From Pyxicephalus adspersus (Eukaryota; Chordata; Amphibia; Anura; Pyxicephalidae): a stretch of 64,000 nt of DNA. The translations under genes were made by a program, and so were the position numbers. The stretch lies in the NCBI RefSeq assembly GCF_032062135.1, contig NC_092863.1:16811760-16875759 (forward strand). The letters are read 5' to 3'. This document shows positions 24,401 to 36,127 of this stretch, piece by piece (within the stretch, counting starts at the first letter, position 1; each line of letters starts with the position of its first letter). The notes below the pieces were generated by a model. That model saw nothing but the letters and a program-made list of their open reading frames with translations, searched no databases and had not been told where the DNA came from.

Positions 24401-27071
24401 AAGTCAAGATGGTCTCTTCGTGTGGAATTTTTTTTTCTATATTTATTTATGAAATTGCCATTTCCTTTGACTTTTTCCCTACATTTTCTCATGAGCACTT
24501 ATGCATTAGCTGTGAATGTGGATATATGTCTTTTTATCTTTGATGTCTATACTTTACCATACTCTAAAATAAAGAGCGGTTACATCATAAGGGTGTGATT
24601 TCTGTAGACTTACCTTTATTTCAATATTTCACTGTTAGGTGTTGGTTTCATTAAGGGTGAAGTTTTTCTTTAAAGTCATTTTTGCCTGCTTGTGCTTCTA
24701 TATTTTTATAATATTTAAAATATAGAGATTTGGTAAGTAACTACTAGAAGGATATCTGTATTTGATTTACCCAGACTCAAGCTCCCTGTTACTTACAGCC
24801 ACAGGAAATGTATTATGTACCTGGATCTTTGAAAACAAGAAGGTACAACCATTGTGTAGTAACATTATTTAAACATTATTACATATCATTATTTTACTTG
24901 CATCAAGTTGATTTCTTCAAAGTTGAAGTTGCAAATTTAAAGGCTGAAAAAAGCATGTAGTCATTGTGGTCTAAGAAGGTTTGCATCTCTGTCCTGCATG
25001 ACTGTTGCAGGTCCATTGAATTTAAATACATGTGAAAGACCAACATTAAGGAAACGTCCTACAAAAACAAAAAAAATGGGAGAGTCTGGGTGTGTTTGCA
25101 GACTTCAGATCATCAAAAAGCTTTAATTAGAACTCTGATTGTTCAATGGAATGCCACTATATAAAAGATGATGAAAAACAAATGAAATCATTTTAGGAAA
25201 TAAATAGGTGGTATCATTTTCCTTTTTGGCTGATGAAAGTGATATTTCCAATGGCTAAACTGGAATCAGTTCCCAAGATGCTTTACAGAATAACTAAAGC
25301 CAAAATCTTTTTACTTTTTTACATTTTACATCTGGTTTCCATCCATGCATTGATTAGCATACCACAGTATCCAACACTAAAATCTCTTTGTAGCTGAGAA
25401 CCCCTATTTTTGAGGTATGTAAAATACCAGTTAGAGGTTGAGATTACTAATGGTAGGATTACTAAAGGTGGAGAAGTCTTATCCATGCATGGCAAAGCAT
25501 CTGATTCCCTTTATCCCCCAATCCAGCAACCAATATTTGGCTTGTCTTGCCGACTTCTCCTGTCAACTGCTAAAGAAGTGACCCCTGTACACTATGAGTC
25601 TTTTAAGTTGTAACCTGCACAAGGTTGTGAGTTTTCCCCATACCAGCCTGATTGACCTTCTTCACATTGAGCTATATAGCCAAGTTTCTTAGTAGCAAGC
25701 AGCATGGGAGTGAAAGAAAAGGTAAGTATATAAAGCCTGGGGGTGGGAGCATATATAAGTGAATCTGTTTCTTTGCATTGCATTGGATTGTTAAAGGAGC
25801 ACATTCATGCGTTTGGATTTTTTTTTTTAATATTCTTCATAAAATATTATATAGGTTGGTTGTTCTAGAATATAACCAAATGAAAACAGCTTTGACCATA
25901 TGCACACAGTAACTCATTGCTATATGTCCAAATTCATTTTATTTTTTAAATTGAAGAAAATTAAAAAAAACAAGACACTGCATGTTTGACTTTAACTTTA
26001 TAGAATAGTTTAATAAATTTTGTTTTTTGTTTGGCCCCACTTGACTTTAGGCCACTCTCCACTCTAGGCAAAACCAGCTCATTCTTGTAATGCCGGATAA
26101 TACAAATGTCAAGAGCTGAATTATAATGACAACTACACCTAAATTATTTACATCTAAACATCTTCAATCTCATACTTTGTTTAATAAACTAACAGAAAGA
26201 ATAAATGACAGAATAACCAAGGTACCATATTATCTTAAATTATCAGTAAAAACAAATACCCTTCCTGTAAAAAAAAAAAACCAATCTTGAAAATGGAAAA
26301 CTTAGATAATGATAATAGTTCCACAAAATCGAAATGTGGACTGATAAAATATTGTTTGCCGCATTACCAGGTTTACCATTAGGACTCATGTTAACGAGAA
26401 GTCCTTTGATTTGGCTGATCAAACTGATGCTTTTAAACAGGAAAGGAATCATCGAAAGAGAAAAGGATTTGTTTGACCTGCATTGTCTACAGTCATCATC
26501 TACAGATTCATCATCTGATGTATCACTTAAACGTATGAAAAGGAATCCAGCCTTTTAGCCCCTTTTCTTCCACCACAGCTGGTAACTGAGGTCCTGCTCT
26601 ATGATAAGATCCTAGTCCAGTCCATAGAGAAGATGATGTTTGTGGGACTGACTTTGCATCAGCAGTTAGAGAAGGACTGACTATAGAGAGACAACAAGGC
26701 CTTGCCATGTAAGCAGGAGGTCATTTCCAGAAGGAGCACATCTTAAAAACTCCCTGGAAACCCTGGAAATTTCCAACATCCTGATGTAAACCTAAAAGCA
26801 TTGGCTTTTTTATTCAAGATTTGAAATTTTGAGGGCTGAAACGGGTTTGCGGAAAGTGTTGGGGAATAGCTTCCTAAAGTACTTAACCAGTATTTGTGAT
26901 TTACTTTTTCTTTCCCCAGTCCATCTCAGACTGATCCCAGCTAATCAATGAAACCTTAAACCCAGAACTCAACAAATCACAAAAGAACCTTCCCCTCTGA
27001 GTTGAAGGCTATGTTCACCTTGTATTGGATATAGAACATCATTCTTCAGTTGACAGGGGTCAATCTACATA
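21402..27071. other. Intergenic stretch without recognised genes
   Basis: AT-rich DNA between gene 1 and the Tc1 element. Several open frames of 60-85 codons exist on both strands, none with a recognised motif or splice context. Confidence 0.5.
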
Positions 27072-27073
27072 TA

Positions 27074-28464
27074 CAGTGAGGTAAAGAAGTATTTGATCCC
27101 CTGCTGATTTTGTACATTTACCTGACAAAGAAATGACCAGTCTATAATTGTAATAGTAGGTTTATTGTAGGTGTGAGAGACAAAATAACAACAAAATAAC
27201 CCTCAAAAACCTAGTGCTGAAAAGTCAGAGTTTGATGTGCATTGTAATGAGTGAAATAAGTATTTGATCCCCTATCAACCAGTCTGGAGACTGGCTAGGC
27301 CACTCCAGGATCTTCATGTGCTTCTCCTTAAGCCACTGCTTTGTTGCCTTGGCCGTGTGTTTTGGGTCATTGCCATGCTGGAATGCCCATCCACGACCCA
27401 TTTTCAATGGCCTGAGGGAAGGAGGTGCTTACCCAAGATTTGACGGTACATGGCCCCGTCTCTTGTCCCTTCGATGCGGCGAAGGTGTCCTGTCTGTTTA
27501 GCAGAAAAACACCCCCAAAGCATAATGTGTCCACCTCCATGTTTGACGGTTGGGATGGTGTTCTTGGGGTCATAGGCAGCATTCCTCTTGCTCCAAACAC
27601 GGCGAGTTGAGTTGATGCCAAAGAGCCCAATTTTGGTCTCATCTAACACTTTCACTAACACCACAACACTTTCACTCAGTTTTCCTCTGGATAATTGGAT
27701 AATAACAGATGTTCATTGGCAAACTGCAGACGGGCCTGTACATGTGCTGTCTTGAGCAGGGGGATCTTGTGGCCTCTGCAAGATTTCAGGCCTTCATGGC
27801 ACAGTGTGTTACCAATTGTTTTCTTGGTGACCTATGCCCTGAGATCATTGACAAGTTCCCCCCGTGTAGTTGTGGGCTGCTTCGTCACAGTTCACATGAT
27901 TATTGCAACTCCATGAGGGGAGATCTTGCATGGAGCCCCAGACCAAGGGAGATTCACAGTTATTTTGTGCTTCTTCCATATGCCAATTATCGCGCCAACT
28001 GTTGTCACTTTCTCAACAAGCTGCTTGGCGATAGTCTTGTAGCCCGGTCCAGCCTTGTGTAGGTTGCCAGTCTTGTCCCTGACATCCTTAGACAGCTCTT
28101 TGGTCTTGGCCATGGTGGCTAGTTTGGAATCTAATTGGTTGATTGCTTCTGTGGACAGGTGTCTTTTATACAGGTACTGTAATAAGCTTGGATTAGGAGC
28201 ACTCTCTTACAGAAGGTGCTCCGAATCTTGTTACCTGCATACAGTGAAGACACCTGGGAGCCTGAAATCCTGCTGGTTGATAAGGAATCAAATACTTTTT
28301 TCACTCATTACAATGCATATTAAGCTCTGACTTTTGAGCACTGGGTTTTTGAGGGTTCTTTTGTTGTTATTCTGTCTCTCACAATTACAATAAACCTACC
28401 ATTGCAGATTTAGACTGCAAAAGTACAAAATCAGCAAGGGACCAAATACTTCTTTCCCTCACTG
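27074..28464 (-). mobile_element. Tc1-like DNA transposon with IR/DR ends, inactivated
   Basis: 1391 bases bounded by CAGTGAGGTAAAGAAGTATT on the left and its inverted match on the right (...AATACTTCTTTCCCTCACTG). TA lies on both sides (27072-27073, 28465-28466). The inverted repeats are about 200 bases with an inner repeat of the outer motif (AAGTATTTGATCCCCT near 27260; its inverse near 28286), the IR/DR arrangement known from Tc1 elements of fish and frogs. It carries one broken transposase. Confidence 0.92.
27225..28113 (-). pseudogene. Broken Tc1 transposase
   Basis: Reading on the minus strand from 28113, [14 protein letters not shown] opens an N-terminal DNA-binding domain with YKTIAKQL and VTTVGAIIG. 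Later pieces in other frames give DETKIGLFG (first catalytic Asp), [12 protein letters not shown], and [16 protein letters not shown] (second Asp). The frame then runs from WPSQSPD directly into the terminal repeat, so the segment with the third acidic catalytic residue is missing. Frameshifts near 27660-27890 and about 27405 also break it. It cannot encode a working enzyme. Confidence 0.9.
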
Positions 28465-29320
28465 TAGGTAACCCCTATACCTGCAGAATGAAAATGTGAA
28501 GGGCAGCCTTAATTAAATTCTTCAACTATGAGAAAGCAGATTACATTTTCACCCTAGTGATCTTGAGTTTCACATTTCAAGCCGAGCAGTACAACATATC
28601 AGAATATACTGGTAACTTCTATATAAAACAATGTACCACACTCCTGTGAAGCAGATTTTCACCTCCCTGTAAATGAGGGAAGACGTTCCCACATTGCATA
28701 AACACTATCTGCAGGGTGAGGAAAGGATGAGGTCATAGTATTTATTTAACATGTAGAGCTGGATGAACTGGATCCACCAGATCTTTCATTGCAGATGCAA
28801 ATAAGAATTAATATTTATCAGCAGCTATTATGCTTCCTTACCTTCCTGTAACTCTTCTATATTCCTCCATGCTAGTTGCAGGATCCTGCACAAGAAAATC
28901 TAAACCATAAGCTATCCTAATGTAAAAGAGCTAATGTTACTCCAAAAAAGTATGTGAAAGATTCATTACCTGAATCAAATATGGCAAAGTTTGGTATATG
29001 GTATAGTGTAACCTTATATTTCCATACGATGAAAGTGCCTGATGTGTATGTATAATCCCCATTTATTTGGAAGAAAGTAGGAAAGGAGGCTGTTTTTGGT
29101 ATTCCTTTACCTAACCAAAATTGTCCTCATTGGAAGATATGTTGAATATAAGATTCCCCCCATCATTATCGGCAGTACAAAATGATTTGTCATCAGAAAC
29201 AATACTAAAGGTTAAACTCCCCGCCCCAATTGGAAAAATAAAACTCTATAGATGGGTTCAGCCCCTCACAACTTTAGCCTTTGTTCAGATGAGTGGGTCG
29301 ACCCCAGATAAGCATCTGTA

Positions 29321-29424
29321 TTCCTTAGCCGGGGTTCTGTGGAACATTAGGGTTGCTCCAGATATTGCTAGGGGTTCCTTAAGATAGGGGTTCCTTGAGA
29401 CAGGATTGAAAAAGATCCAGTGGA
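29321..29424 (+). mobile_element. hAT-like MITE, family B, rearranged fragment
   Basis: Contains GGGGTTCTGTGGAACATTAG, GCTAGGGGTTCCTTAAGA and the terminal ATTGAAAAAGATCCAGTG, joining the 5' and 3' parts of the family with the middle missing. Confidence 0.5.
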
Positions 29425-29727
29425 TACTACTCAAGGTATCAATGCCTCATTCCAAAATGATTTAGATTTAAAAAAGAAAGCTTGTGTGTTGGGACATTAA
29501 AGGTATCCAAGTACAAAAATATACACTAGATTAAAAAAATTGCATACTTATTGACAAAAATATCAATATATGATGAATGGTCATTTAAACTTTATAAATC
29601 ATACCAAAGATCTCCATAAATCAGGGCAAGGTACCAGTATATAGAAAAATCATATAGTTATTGTGCATGACAGTATTATCATCCTAAGAGATTGGCAGTG
29701 CCTGGTAACTAACTCTTAACAGATTTT

Positions 29728-29762
29728 GACACGTTTCACAGAGCCAGTCTGCTTCTTCAGGT
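29728..29762 (-). repeat. Dispersed core motif (CCTGAAGAAGC...GAAACGTGTC), copy 1
   Basis: On the minus strand it reads ACCTGAAGAAGCAGACTGGC, then TCTGTGAAACGTGTC. It matches the shared core seen at five other places in the window. Confidence 0.65.
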
Positions 29763-30498
29763 AATAACATGAGAAAAGAGGTAAATCACAATATACCAGA
29801 GGGAGATGTCACTTCTAACAACTACCAGTGGCATCTGCCTTGGACAACAGACAACAAGCTCAAGGGGCAGCCCTACAGTGACAGCGGACAAGACTCTTAT
29901 TGTTGGAGGAAAGGACTAAGGAAACGAGTCTCATGCAACAAAGTTGGCAGCATTATTTTCAAAAATCTGTATGAAAATGCGTTTTTTCACAAATATTTTT
30001 TCATAAAATCAGTGATTTTACCTATCTGTAATGTCTACCACATTTTCATATGCTCTCAAGATATCTTCATTACAAAATAATTTTGGCCATTGGTGGATAT
30101 TATTATCTTTATACAGAAGTGTTTTGGACTACAAACATGATTTTGCTAATTGCCATTGACATGGGTGTAGGGGGACAAATTGTTTACAGAAGCTAGAAAG
30201 GATTGGATATGTTTTCATAGTTCGTCTCACAGTATGAAAAGTTACACTGCATTTGTGGAAAATGAACAAATATTGGCAGTACTAGCTAAAAATGAAAACC
30301 AATGCAGTCATTGATGACTGCTGGGCTACAGTAATTTGTATTTGTTTCTTAGATATCCTTTAAGCATGTCATTTTATTTGATATTTGTGCTCTACACAGA
30401 CAAGAATCATGGAGATCTCACTCGAATATCCAAAATCTGGTGCTGACTCAACCCACCAGGTTCTACTTACCTAAATTATCACTAATTTTTGGACTAAC

Positions 30499-31248
30499 TG
30501 TAACACTTACCTCTTCCTCACTAAAGCGCAGGTGCCTCTCTACTGCACATGCGGGCAGTTCTGACCCTGGGCATGCCTGCTCTCCCAGGCAAAGTTTTAT
30601 CAGTTTCTCCCATATTGTTGGCCAATCAGGAAATAGCCACTTAATCATCCCTGGCTATTTAGCTAGCGCAAAAACCAGATCAAAAAGCATTCAGTGTTAA
30701 TGCAACGTGTCTCCATTAGTGCTGAGCCCCCTAGCTCTGCTGAGCAGTTCCTGTACACCTGTTGCTTAATTCAGTGTTTCCCCTGTCCAGCTCCTGTGTT
30801 AACCCCTTGTTGCCCAGTCTGTTGTTTCCCAGCATTCCTTTTTGTCTGTGGTTATTCCTGTCTCACCTGTGCCTCCTCTTGCTTTCAGTGTCTCCTGTGT
30901 ACCCTGTGTCTGCAGTGGCCCCTGTATCACTGGTGTCTATTTCCTGGATCCCTGATATTTGACCCCTGGCTTGTGACCTGACCTCTCTTGCTTGCTGCCT
31001 GCTAGGACCCCGGCTTTCCTTGATGATTCTTCTGACTAGTGATTTGGTACGGTGTATCTTCCTGCCCATCCTGGTGTGCCCAAGGACCGCTACCTAGTGG
31101 TAACCAGCAACCCTCATCCTCACCACTAGAGGCTCTGGAGAAAACCTGGTTACTGTGTAGACTCTGAGCCTTGACCCTTCTCAGGGCTCACACCATTCCT
31201 GTGCAAGGTGTAGCGCCCCCTATAGGCCCTGTCTCCTCAAGTCTGACA
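30499..31248 (+). mobile_element. Dispersed repeat, family E, copy 1 (possibly LTR-like)
   Basis: Similar over several hundred bases to 62555-63098. Shared blocks include CTTACCTC...CTCACTAAAGC, GGAAATAGCC, AGCCCCCTAGCTCTGCTGAG, CAGCTCCTGTGTTAAC and AGCGCCCCCTA. Boundaries TG...CA would suit a solo LTR, but clean target duplications are not seen and no retroviral-type coding sequence flanks it. Open frames inside are incidental. Confidence 0.6.
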
Positions 31249-31982
31249 CCTAATAATTGAAATCATTTTATGGACATTTGAACAGATGTCTCTATGTACT
31301 TAAAGGATGCAAGTTTTTTAGTCAGACATTTGTTTTGCTGTTGACATTTTTTAATGCAGGTTTGGATCTGCAACTGCATTAAATAAATTATCCTAGGTGT
31401 TTTTTTGTTAACAAAAAATTAACTTGCATGTCAATATCCTTCTCAGCTTCTGAAACTGACAACACACGGTTATTATGATGTTTAAATACCTGTTTCATTA
31501 GAAAATAATAAAGTGTTTCGGATGCTAGTATTTTTTTTAACTGATATACCACTTCTCTCCACTAGACGGAGCTGCAGAGCACTTTTGTATCTACTGTGTG
31601 CAGTCTACAAAGTAAAAAAAAAAAGTCAGATTTGAACAAGTAGGTCCTGCACTTAACATTGTCTAACCAGAATGTCCACAGTAGACTCAAGTCATGGGTA
31701 GGGATAAGTAAATCTACAAAATTAAGCCTATTTTATATTTTAATGTGCGATTCATTTTCTATTTAGCTATTTGATTTAGGTTTTACTTTAATCCATGTAA
31801 TGATAGTCCCATGCTCATTCATTTGGGAAAAATTACCTTTTAGTTTCAGAGTTTATTTAAAAAATGAATTTTATTTTATTTATTAAGCCCTTTTATCTGT
31901 TACAAAATGGAACATGAAATGACAATTCTTTCCATCCAACCTTTACAAACTGATTGTAATACTTCAAAAATGGGTTAAAAGG
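31249..31982. other. Intergenic AT-rich stretch
   Basis: No gene or clear repeat recognised. Confidence 0.45.
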
Positions 31983-32092
31983 AATATTATTATTAATATA
32001 CAGTATTTATATAGCGCCAACATATTACACAGTGCTGCATATTAAATAGGGGATGCAAATGACAGACAAACGCAGACAGTGACACAGAGGAT
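31983..32092 (-). mobile_element. LINE/SINE 3' tail fragment
   Basis: The minus strand carries TTTGCATCCCCTATTTAATA, GCAGCACTGTGTAATATGTT and GGCGCTATATAAATACTG, then (AAT)n. This is the same 3' tail as the LINE at 15018-15563. Confidence 0.8.
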
Positions 32093-32514
32093 ATCGTTTT
32101 CAATTATAAAATACACAAAGCTACAATGAAAACAAATAACATTTTACCAACTTGTCAAAGGGTCACTTAAAGCCAAACCCCAGAAAGACAGCTAAACACA
32201 AATATAAGAGCTTTTTTTTCTTCCAAACAAGTTTGCATGTGAAAGATCCTTTGCAATGACGATTATTGCACGTGTGTATCCAGCCTTACTCCTGAGAGAC
32301 CTTTGAAATCATTTTCATCACTTGGGGAAAAACCTCTTAATCTGGTGGCCAGTGGATAGATTGCTCCCTTTACTTTGGAAGCTGTAAACCACCATTATAG
32401 ACATGTAGAAGTAAGCAAGAACGGCCTTGCGATTCGCCACAAGGTCATGTTCTTGCCGAACTCAGATGATCTCTCAATGGAGGTTCTCCAGAGTTCATCT
32501 GGAGTACGCCTGCA

Positions 32515-32541
32515 GTCACAGCTGATCCAATCAGCTGTGAC
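32515..32541. repeat. Perfect hairpin, 12-base arms, 3-base loop
   Basis: GTCACAGCTGAT, loop CCA, ATCAGCTGTGAC. Confidence 0.9.
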
Positions 32542-32669
32542 CACAGGTTCCCACGTTCCCTGGGCTATACTTATGAATGATAAGTGCAGCCCGGTGACCG
32601 TGGGAACTGATCTCAGATGAACTCTCCATGGATAAACTCCAATGAGAGTTCATCTGAAGTTCGCCTGCA

Positions 32670-32715
32670 GTCACAGCTGATTGGAGGCACTCGTGTGCCT
32701 CCAATCAGCTGTGAC
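32670..32715. repeat. Perfect hairpin, 21-base arms, 4-base loop
   Basis: The arms run 32670-32690 and 32695-32715 without mismatch around the loop TCGT. The outer 12 bases equal the arms of the hairpin at 32515-32541. Confidence 0.92.
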
Positions 32716-33219
32716 CACAGGTTTCCATGTTTCACGGGGTATACTTATCATTGGGAGGGAGCGTGGGAACCTGCACTTCAATGGAATTCGCAAAATGGTG
32801 TGGCCGAAATTTCGCAGACCCATCAGGGTTTCATGGACCCATGTCAGAAGCATTCTCGCTCATCCCTACTTTCTATTGACATGACTTGCCTACAGTAAAA
32901 AAATCCCCTTAGGTTTTCCTCCATCACACTTACCGGCAGAGTGAAGATAGCACTCTGTTCTGTGTTGCCTTTCTGGATAAATGCAGCTTGAAATTATCTT
33001 GGACATTTTGGACTTTCTTAATAATTAGAACTGTTCTCCACCTAATCAAAAAATAGAGGGATGTTTTTGGTAAAATGGGAGGCTCATGTTCCCTAACACC
33101 ATGAGGTCTTTAATTGGAGGGTTGCTTTGTTATTGGGGAGCTGATCTGGGGTCTTAATGTTAGGGTTGGGCCACTAACACTGCCATTTTAGCACTTTTTC
33201 CAAAAAATTATTCTAGGGC

Positions 33220-33515
33220 ATTTCTTTAACTCCTACTGATGCCAAGAGCAAAGATTAGCCCCACCTATTTGGGGCAATTTTTTTACTCCCGCTGACCAAT
33301 GATGATAGGCATTTTTCTCCCACTGACTAATGATTCTGCACAATATTTCCCCATTGACCAATGATGCCAGGTATTTATTATCAAAGGGCATTTTTTTTAC
33401 TCACACTGATGCCAAAGCCATTTTTCCTTCCACTACTGTAGATGCATTATTTGTAATTTGTTTTAGTGCCCAATACCACCAGGCCTTTTTCTCCCACTAA
33501 GAATGCACGACACTA
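33220..33515. repeat. Degenerate tandem array of a CCACTGACCAATGATG unit
   Basis: Repeated TTTTTCTCCCACTGACTAAT, CCCATTGACCAATGATGCCA and CCGCTGACCAATGATGATAG phrases, about 45-60 bases apart, with drift between copies. A similar phrase (CCCACTGGCCAATAATG) occurs inside the family B element at 61965-62236. Confidence 0.6.
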
Positions 33516-34151
33516 TTTAGCTTACCAAATATATGACCCCCATTTACAAAGTAGTCCAAACATTCATAAACATTAGGAATTGCTAACAAAAATAATGTTT
33601 ATAAATATAACAAAAAAGATAACTATAATAAATCTAAAAATACTAACAATCTGATAAGCCGTCAACATGAAGTAAAAAGAAAAAAAAAACAACTTTCCTA
33701 CTAACTGTACATGTTTTTCTTTAACAAATTCCAAAGAACTTGACCAGTGACCTAAAGCCTCGAACACGTCCCATCTAAACAGGTCTGTCATGGTTTTAGC
33801 TGGACAGCTGGCAACACTTAGAACCATCAAATTTAAAAGCATCATTCCTAGCATACATTAACTGCAGACAAACAGCAGGGGACAATCATATATTTATTAC
33901 TGTTCAAACAGTCTCATTTTTTCAAAGTGTTCTGGGGTCAGATAGGTACTAATGCTGCCCTTACTACTTTACAGGGGAATGTTACTTTACAGAATGTGAC
34001 AAGAAACCAATACAAAGTTAGTTAAAGCTTTTCAGGTTTCAGCCAGGGAAAGCGTTCAGGTTTTGCTTGGTTGCTTCACAGTTGGTGGCACCACATACGG
34101 TTCCTTTGTGGATCAGAGATTTCCCCTTACTTCCTGTTCTGATGACACATT

Positions 34152-34375
34152 CAACCTGAATTAACAAAGATCTCCAAGATTGGAGAAGATAAACCTTCAC
34201 TGAAAAACCTGGGTGGTCCAGCAAACCTGAAATGAATCTGTTCCAGGACTGAAAACATTTGCCAATCAATTTCAAATGAATTTTATGAAATCCATTTCAA
34301 GTTTATTTGATCACTGAGGTTCTCCCACAAAGGATCTATTTTCTCCAAGTTTGACAGGTTTTAGCCCATCTGGCT
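34152..34375. mobile_element. Long inverted-repeat MITE, family C, copy 2
   Basis: Opens AACCTGAATTAACAAAGATC, TCCAAGATTGGAGAAGATAA and AACCTGGGTGGTCCAGCAAA. It closes with the inverse phrases ATTTGATCACTGAGGTTCTC and TTTTCTCCAAGTTTGACAGG. Terminal pairing is worn. Confidence 0.65.
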
Positions 34376-34766
34376 CTTCTGTAAATATATATTACACATA
34401 CACACACACTTACACACACATGTTGTAGTGTAGGGATGTCAAACTCAGTTAAAAAAAATTGGACAAAGTCGCAGGCCAACCTTGATATTTATTGAAAAAA
34501 TATCTACAATTGAGGAAGGTTGCTAATAAATGTCAACAGAGGTGGGGGCACTGCTGTTTGACACTGCTGTTGTAGGGTGTAGGGTTTACATATAGAGAAG
34601 AAAAAAAAACAGAAGTATGGCTCTTTACGGCAACAATAGTAGTTTAAAAGATTTTGTATTGAAAATTCCTGGACGAAAATAAGCTTAACTTATCGTGCAA
34701 GCATACAAAATGAATTCACATATCTTATCTCAATAAAGACATAGTGCCCAAAAGGTTATCTTCATG

Positions 34767-34800
34767 CCCAACACGTTTCGCAGTAGGGCTTCTTCAGGGG
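34767..34800 (-). repeat. Dispersed core motif, copy 2
   Basis: The minus strand reads CCCCTGAAGAAGCCCTACTG, then CGAAACGTGTTGGGC. Confidence 0.7.
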
Positions 34801-35707
34801 AAGGTGGAGAGCATACTGTACACATATCAAAAAACAGATAGAATAATATTCATAGCAAAAAACAGATTACAAAATTGAATCCTATAAACTGTGTATAAAC
34901 AGATACAAAAAAGGAAAACTAATTATTCAAGTGAGAACTTTTATGAAGACAAGAATGGTATTTGTATTATTTAATACATAATTTGTGGGTCGATTATTAT
35001 AAGACTCTCCAATGAGGCCTTACAAAAAAGTAAACCCAGACAAGGATTCTAACTCCCCCCTACTCTTTTTTTCCAATACCAAAAAATCTGGATATCAGCT
35101 TTAAGGGCCCATTCATAGCAAGGTTTTTTGTTTGTGGTGGGTTTAGATATTAATAAATGTGTGTTTCTGCTTTAAACACAACTCATAACTTTAAATTTTA
35201 GCTTCCCAATGTTGCAAGAGAGTTCTAAGATGATGCTTTTCTTTTTTCTTTGTGCTGTTGGGCTGCCATTTAAAGTCACTGCCACCGCAGGGCACCAACT
35301 TACATATATGGTGCAAGCAGGCTCCAGCTGTAAAACAAAAGCAGCAGCAGTACGGCAGCCGTCATTGAATCCCCTGTCTAGTGCACAATAATAGGCTTTT
35401 ATTCCCCAGGCAGCATGGAATAAACCAACCTCTGTCTCACTATCTTTTTCCCAGCCCGACAGTTTTAGCTGTGTGAGTTCACAAGCAGGTATTTTTGATC
35501 CCTGTCACCACTGGCATTCCAGGAATGTCTTACACTTCCAGCTAGAGTTTTCAGCCAGGCTAGAGTAAAGCTGCTTGGTGACTAATCGCCCACTGCAAAC
35601 CTGACAATCCCTTAAGGCAAAGCAAGCAAGGTAAATAGTAGAGAAATTATTACGCTGAGCCCAAGGTGAGTGAAATCTGAGCTACCGGGCACGGTTCACT
35701 TGCTGAG

Positions 35708-35776
35708 CCAATAACAGGCAGCTAAAGTTAGGCAATAAGATTTCCTTGGTTTGTGTTACTATGGGAGCTGTATAAT
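35708..35776 (+). promoter_or_regulatory. Candidate core promoter of gene 2 (CCAAT and TATA-like)
   Basis: CCAAT occurs at 35708-35712 and TATAAT at 35771-35776, 67 bases before the ATG. The spacing suits a CCAAT/TATA promoter with a short 5' UTR. Both motifs are short, so this is position-based inference. Confidence 0.4.
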
Positions 35777-35842
35777 CACTTTTCAGATCATGTCCTAAAC
35801 TAGCACCACCGCTAACTCCTGCAGGATCTTTCACCGTTCATA

Positions 35843-36127
35843 ATGTCACTCTGGCGAGTTGATGACTTAATCAGGACAAAGATTCGAGACAATGGGCAAA
35901 GACTAAACCATGGAACTAAGAAGGCCAGTGCAGGTTTTTACTCTCCCAATCAGAAAGAGGACTTGGTCAATTTAAATGATCGCTTGGCGACTTATCTTGA
36001 AAAAGTGCGGACATTGGAAGAGGCCAACCAACAGCTGGAGAAGAAGATTCAAAAACTGTCCGAGAAAAGGGCAATTGGTCGGGACCACAGTCACTATCAA
36101 AAGACCATTGAAGATTTGGAAAGTCAG
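35843..36127 (+). CDS. Gene 2 exon 1 (start, head, coil 1A)
   Basis: The ATG has A at -3, and no closer in-frame ATG precedes coil 1A. The exon encodes 95 residues beginning [13 protein letters not shown]; coil 1A starts near [19 protein letters not shown]. It ends in phase 0 at CAG|GTAAAA. The head of about 35 residues is roughly half that of keratin 18. The helix-initiation motif is conserved. Confidence 0.94.

Larger units (their letters stand above)
28467..30498. other. Intergenic stretch
   Basis: Holds a family B hAT-like fragment (29321-29424) and a copy of the GAAACGTGTC core motif (29728-29762). No gene recognised. Confidence 0.5.
32408..32868. mobile_element. Nested palindromic MITE candidate with hairpins
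   Basis: About 460 bases with weakly matching inverted ends (GTAAGCAAGAACGGCC and, inverted at the right end, GATGAGCGAGAATGCT). Inside are two direct copies of a segment from AGTTCATCTG through CGCCTGCAGTCACAGCTGAT to GGNTATACTTAT. Each copy holds a perfect hairpin: 32515-32541 with 12-base arms and 32670-32715 with 21-base arms. Non-coding. Confidence 0.6.
33516..35707. other. Intergenic stretch upstream of gene 2
   Basis: Contains a family C MITE copy (34152-34375) and a core-motif copy (34767-34800). No exon recognised. Confidence 0.5.

Noticed and set aside
26334..26558. 74-codon open frame with a Ser-rich, basic C-terminus
   Set aside because: No homology is recognised and it lacks flanking exons. 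It could be chance.
30440..31069. Several overlapping open frames, some with signal-like hydrophobic stretches
   Set aside because: They belong to dispersed repeat family E; the other copy at 62555-63098 does not keep the frames.
32670..32715. Hairpin as a bacterial-type terminator or attachment site
   Set aside because: The context is vertebrate repeat DNA without a following T-run or bacterial genes.
32375..32898. Overlapping open frames on both strands
   Set aside because: They arise from the duplicated palindromic element, not from a gene.
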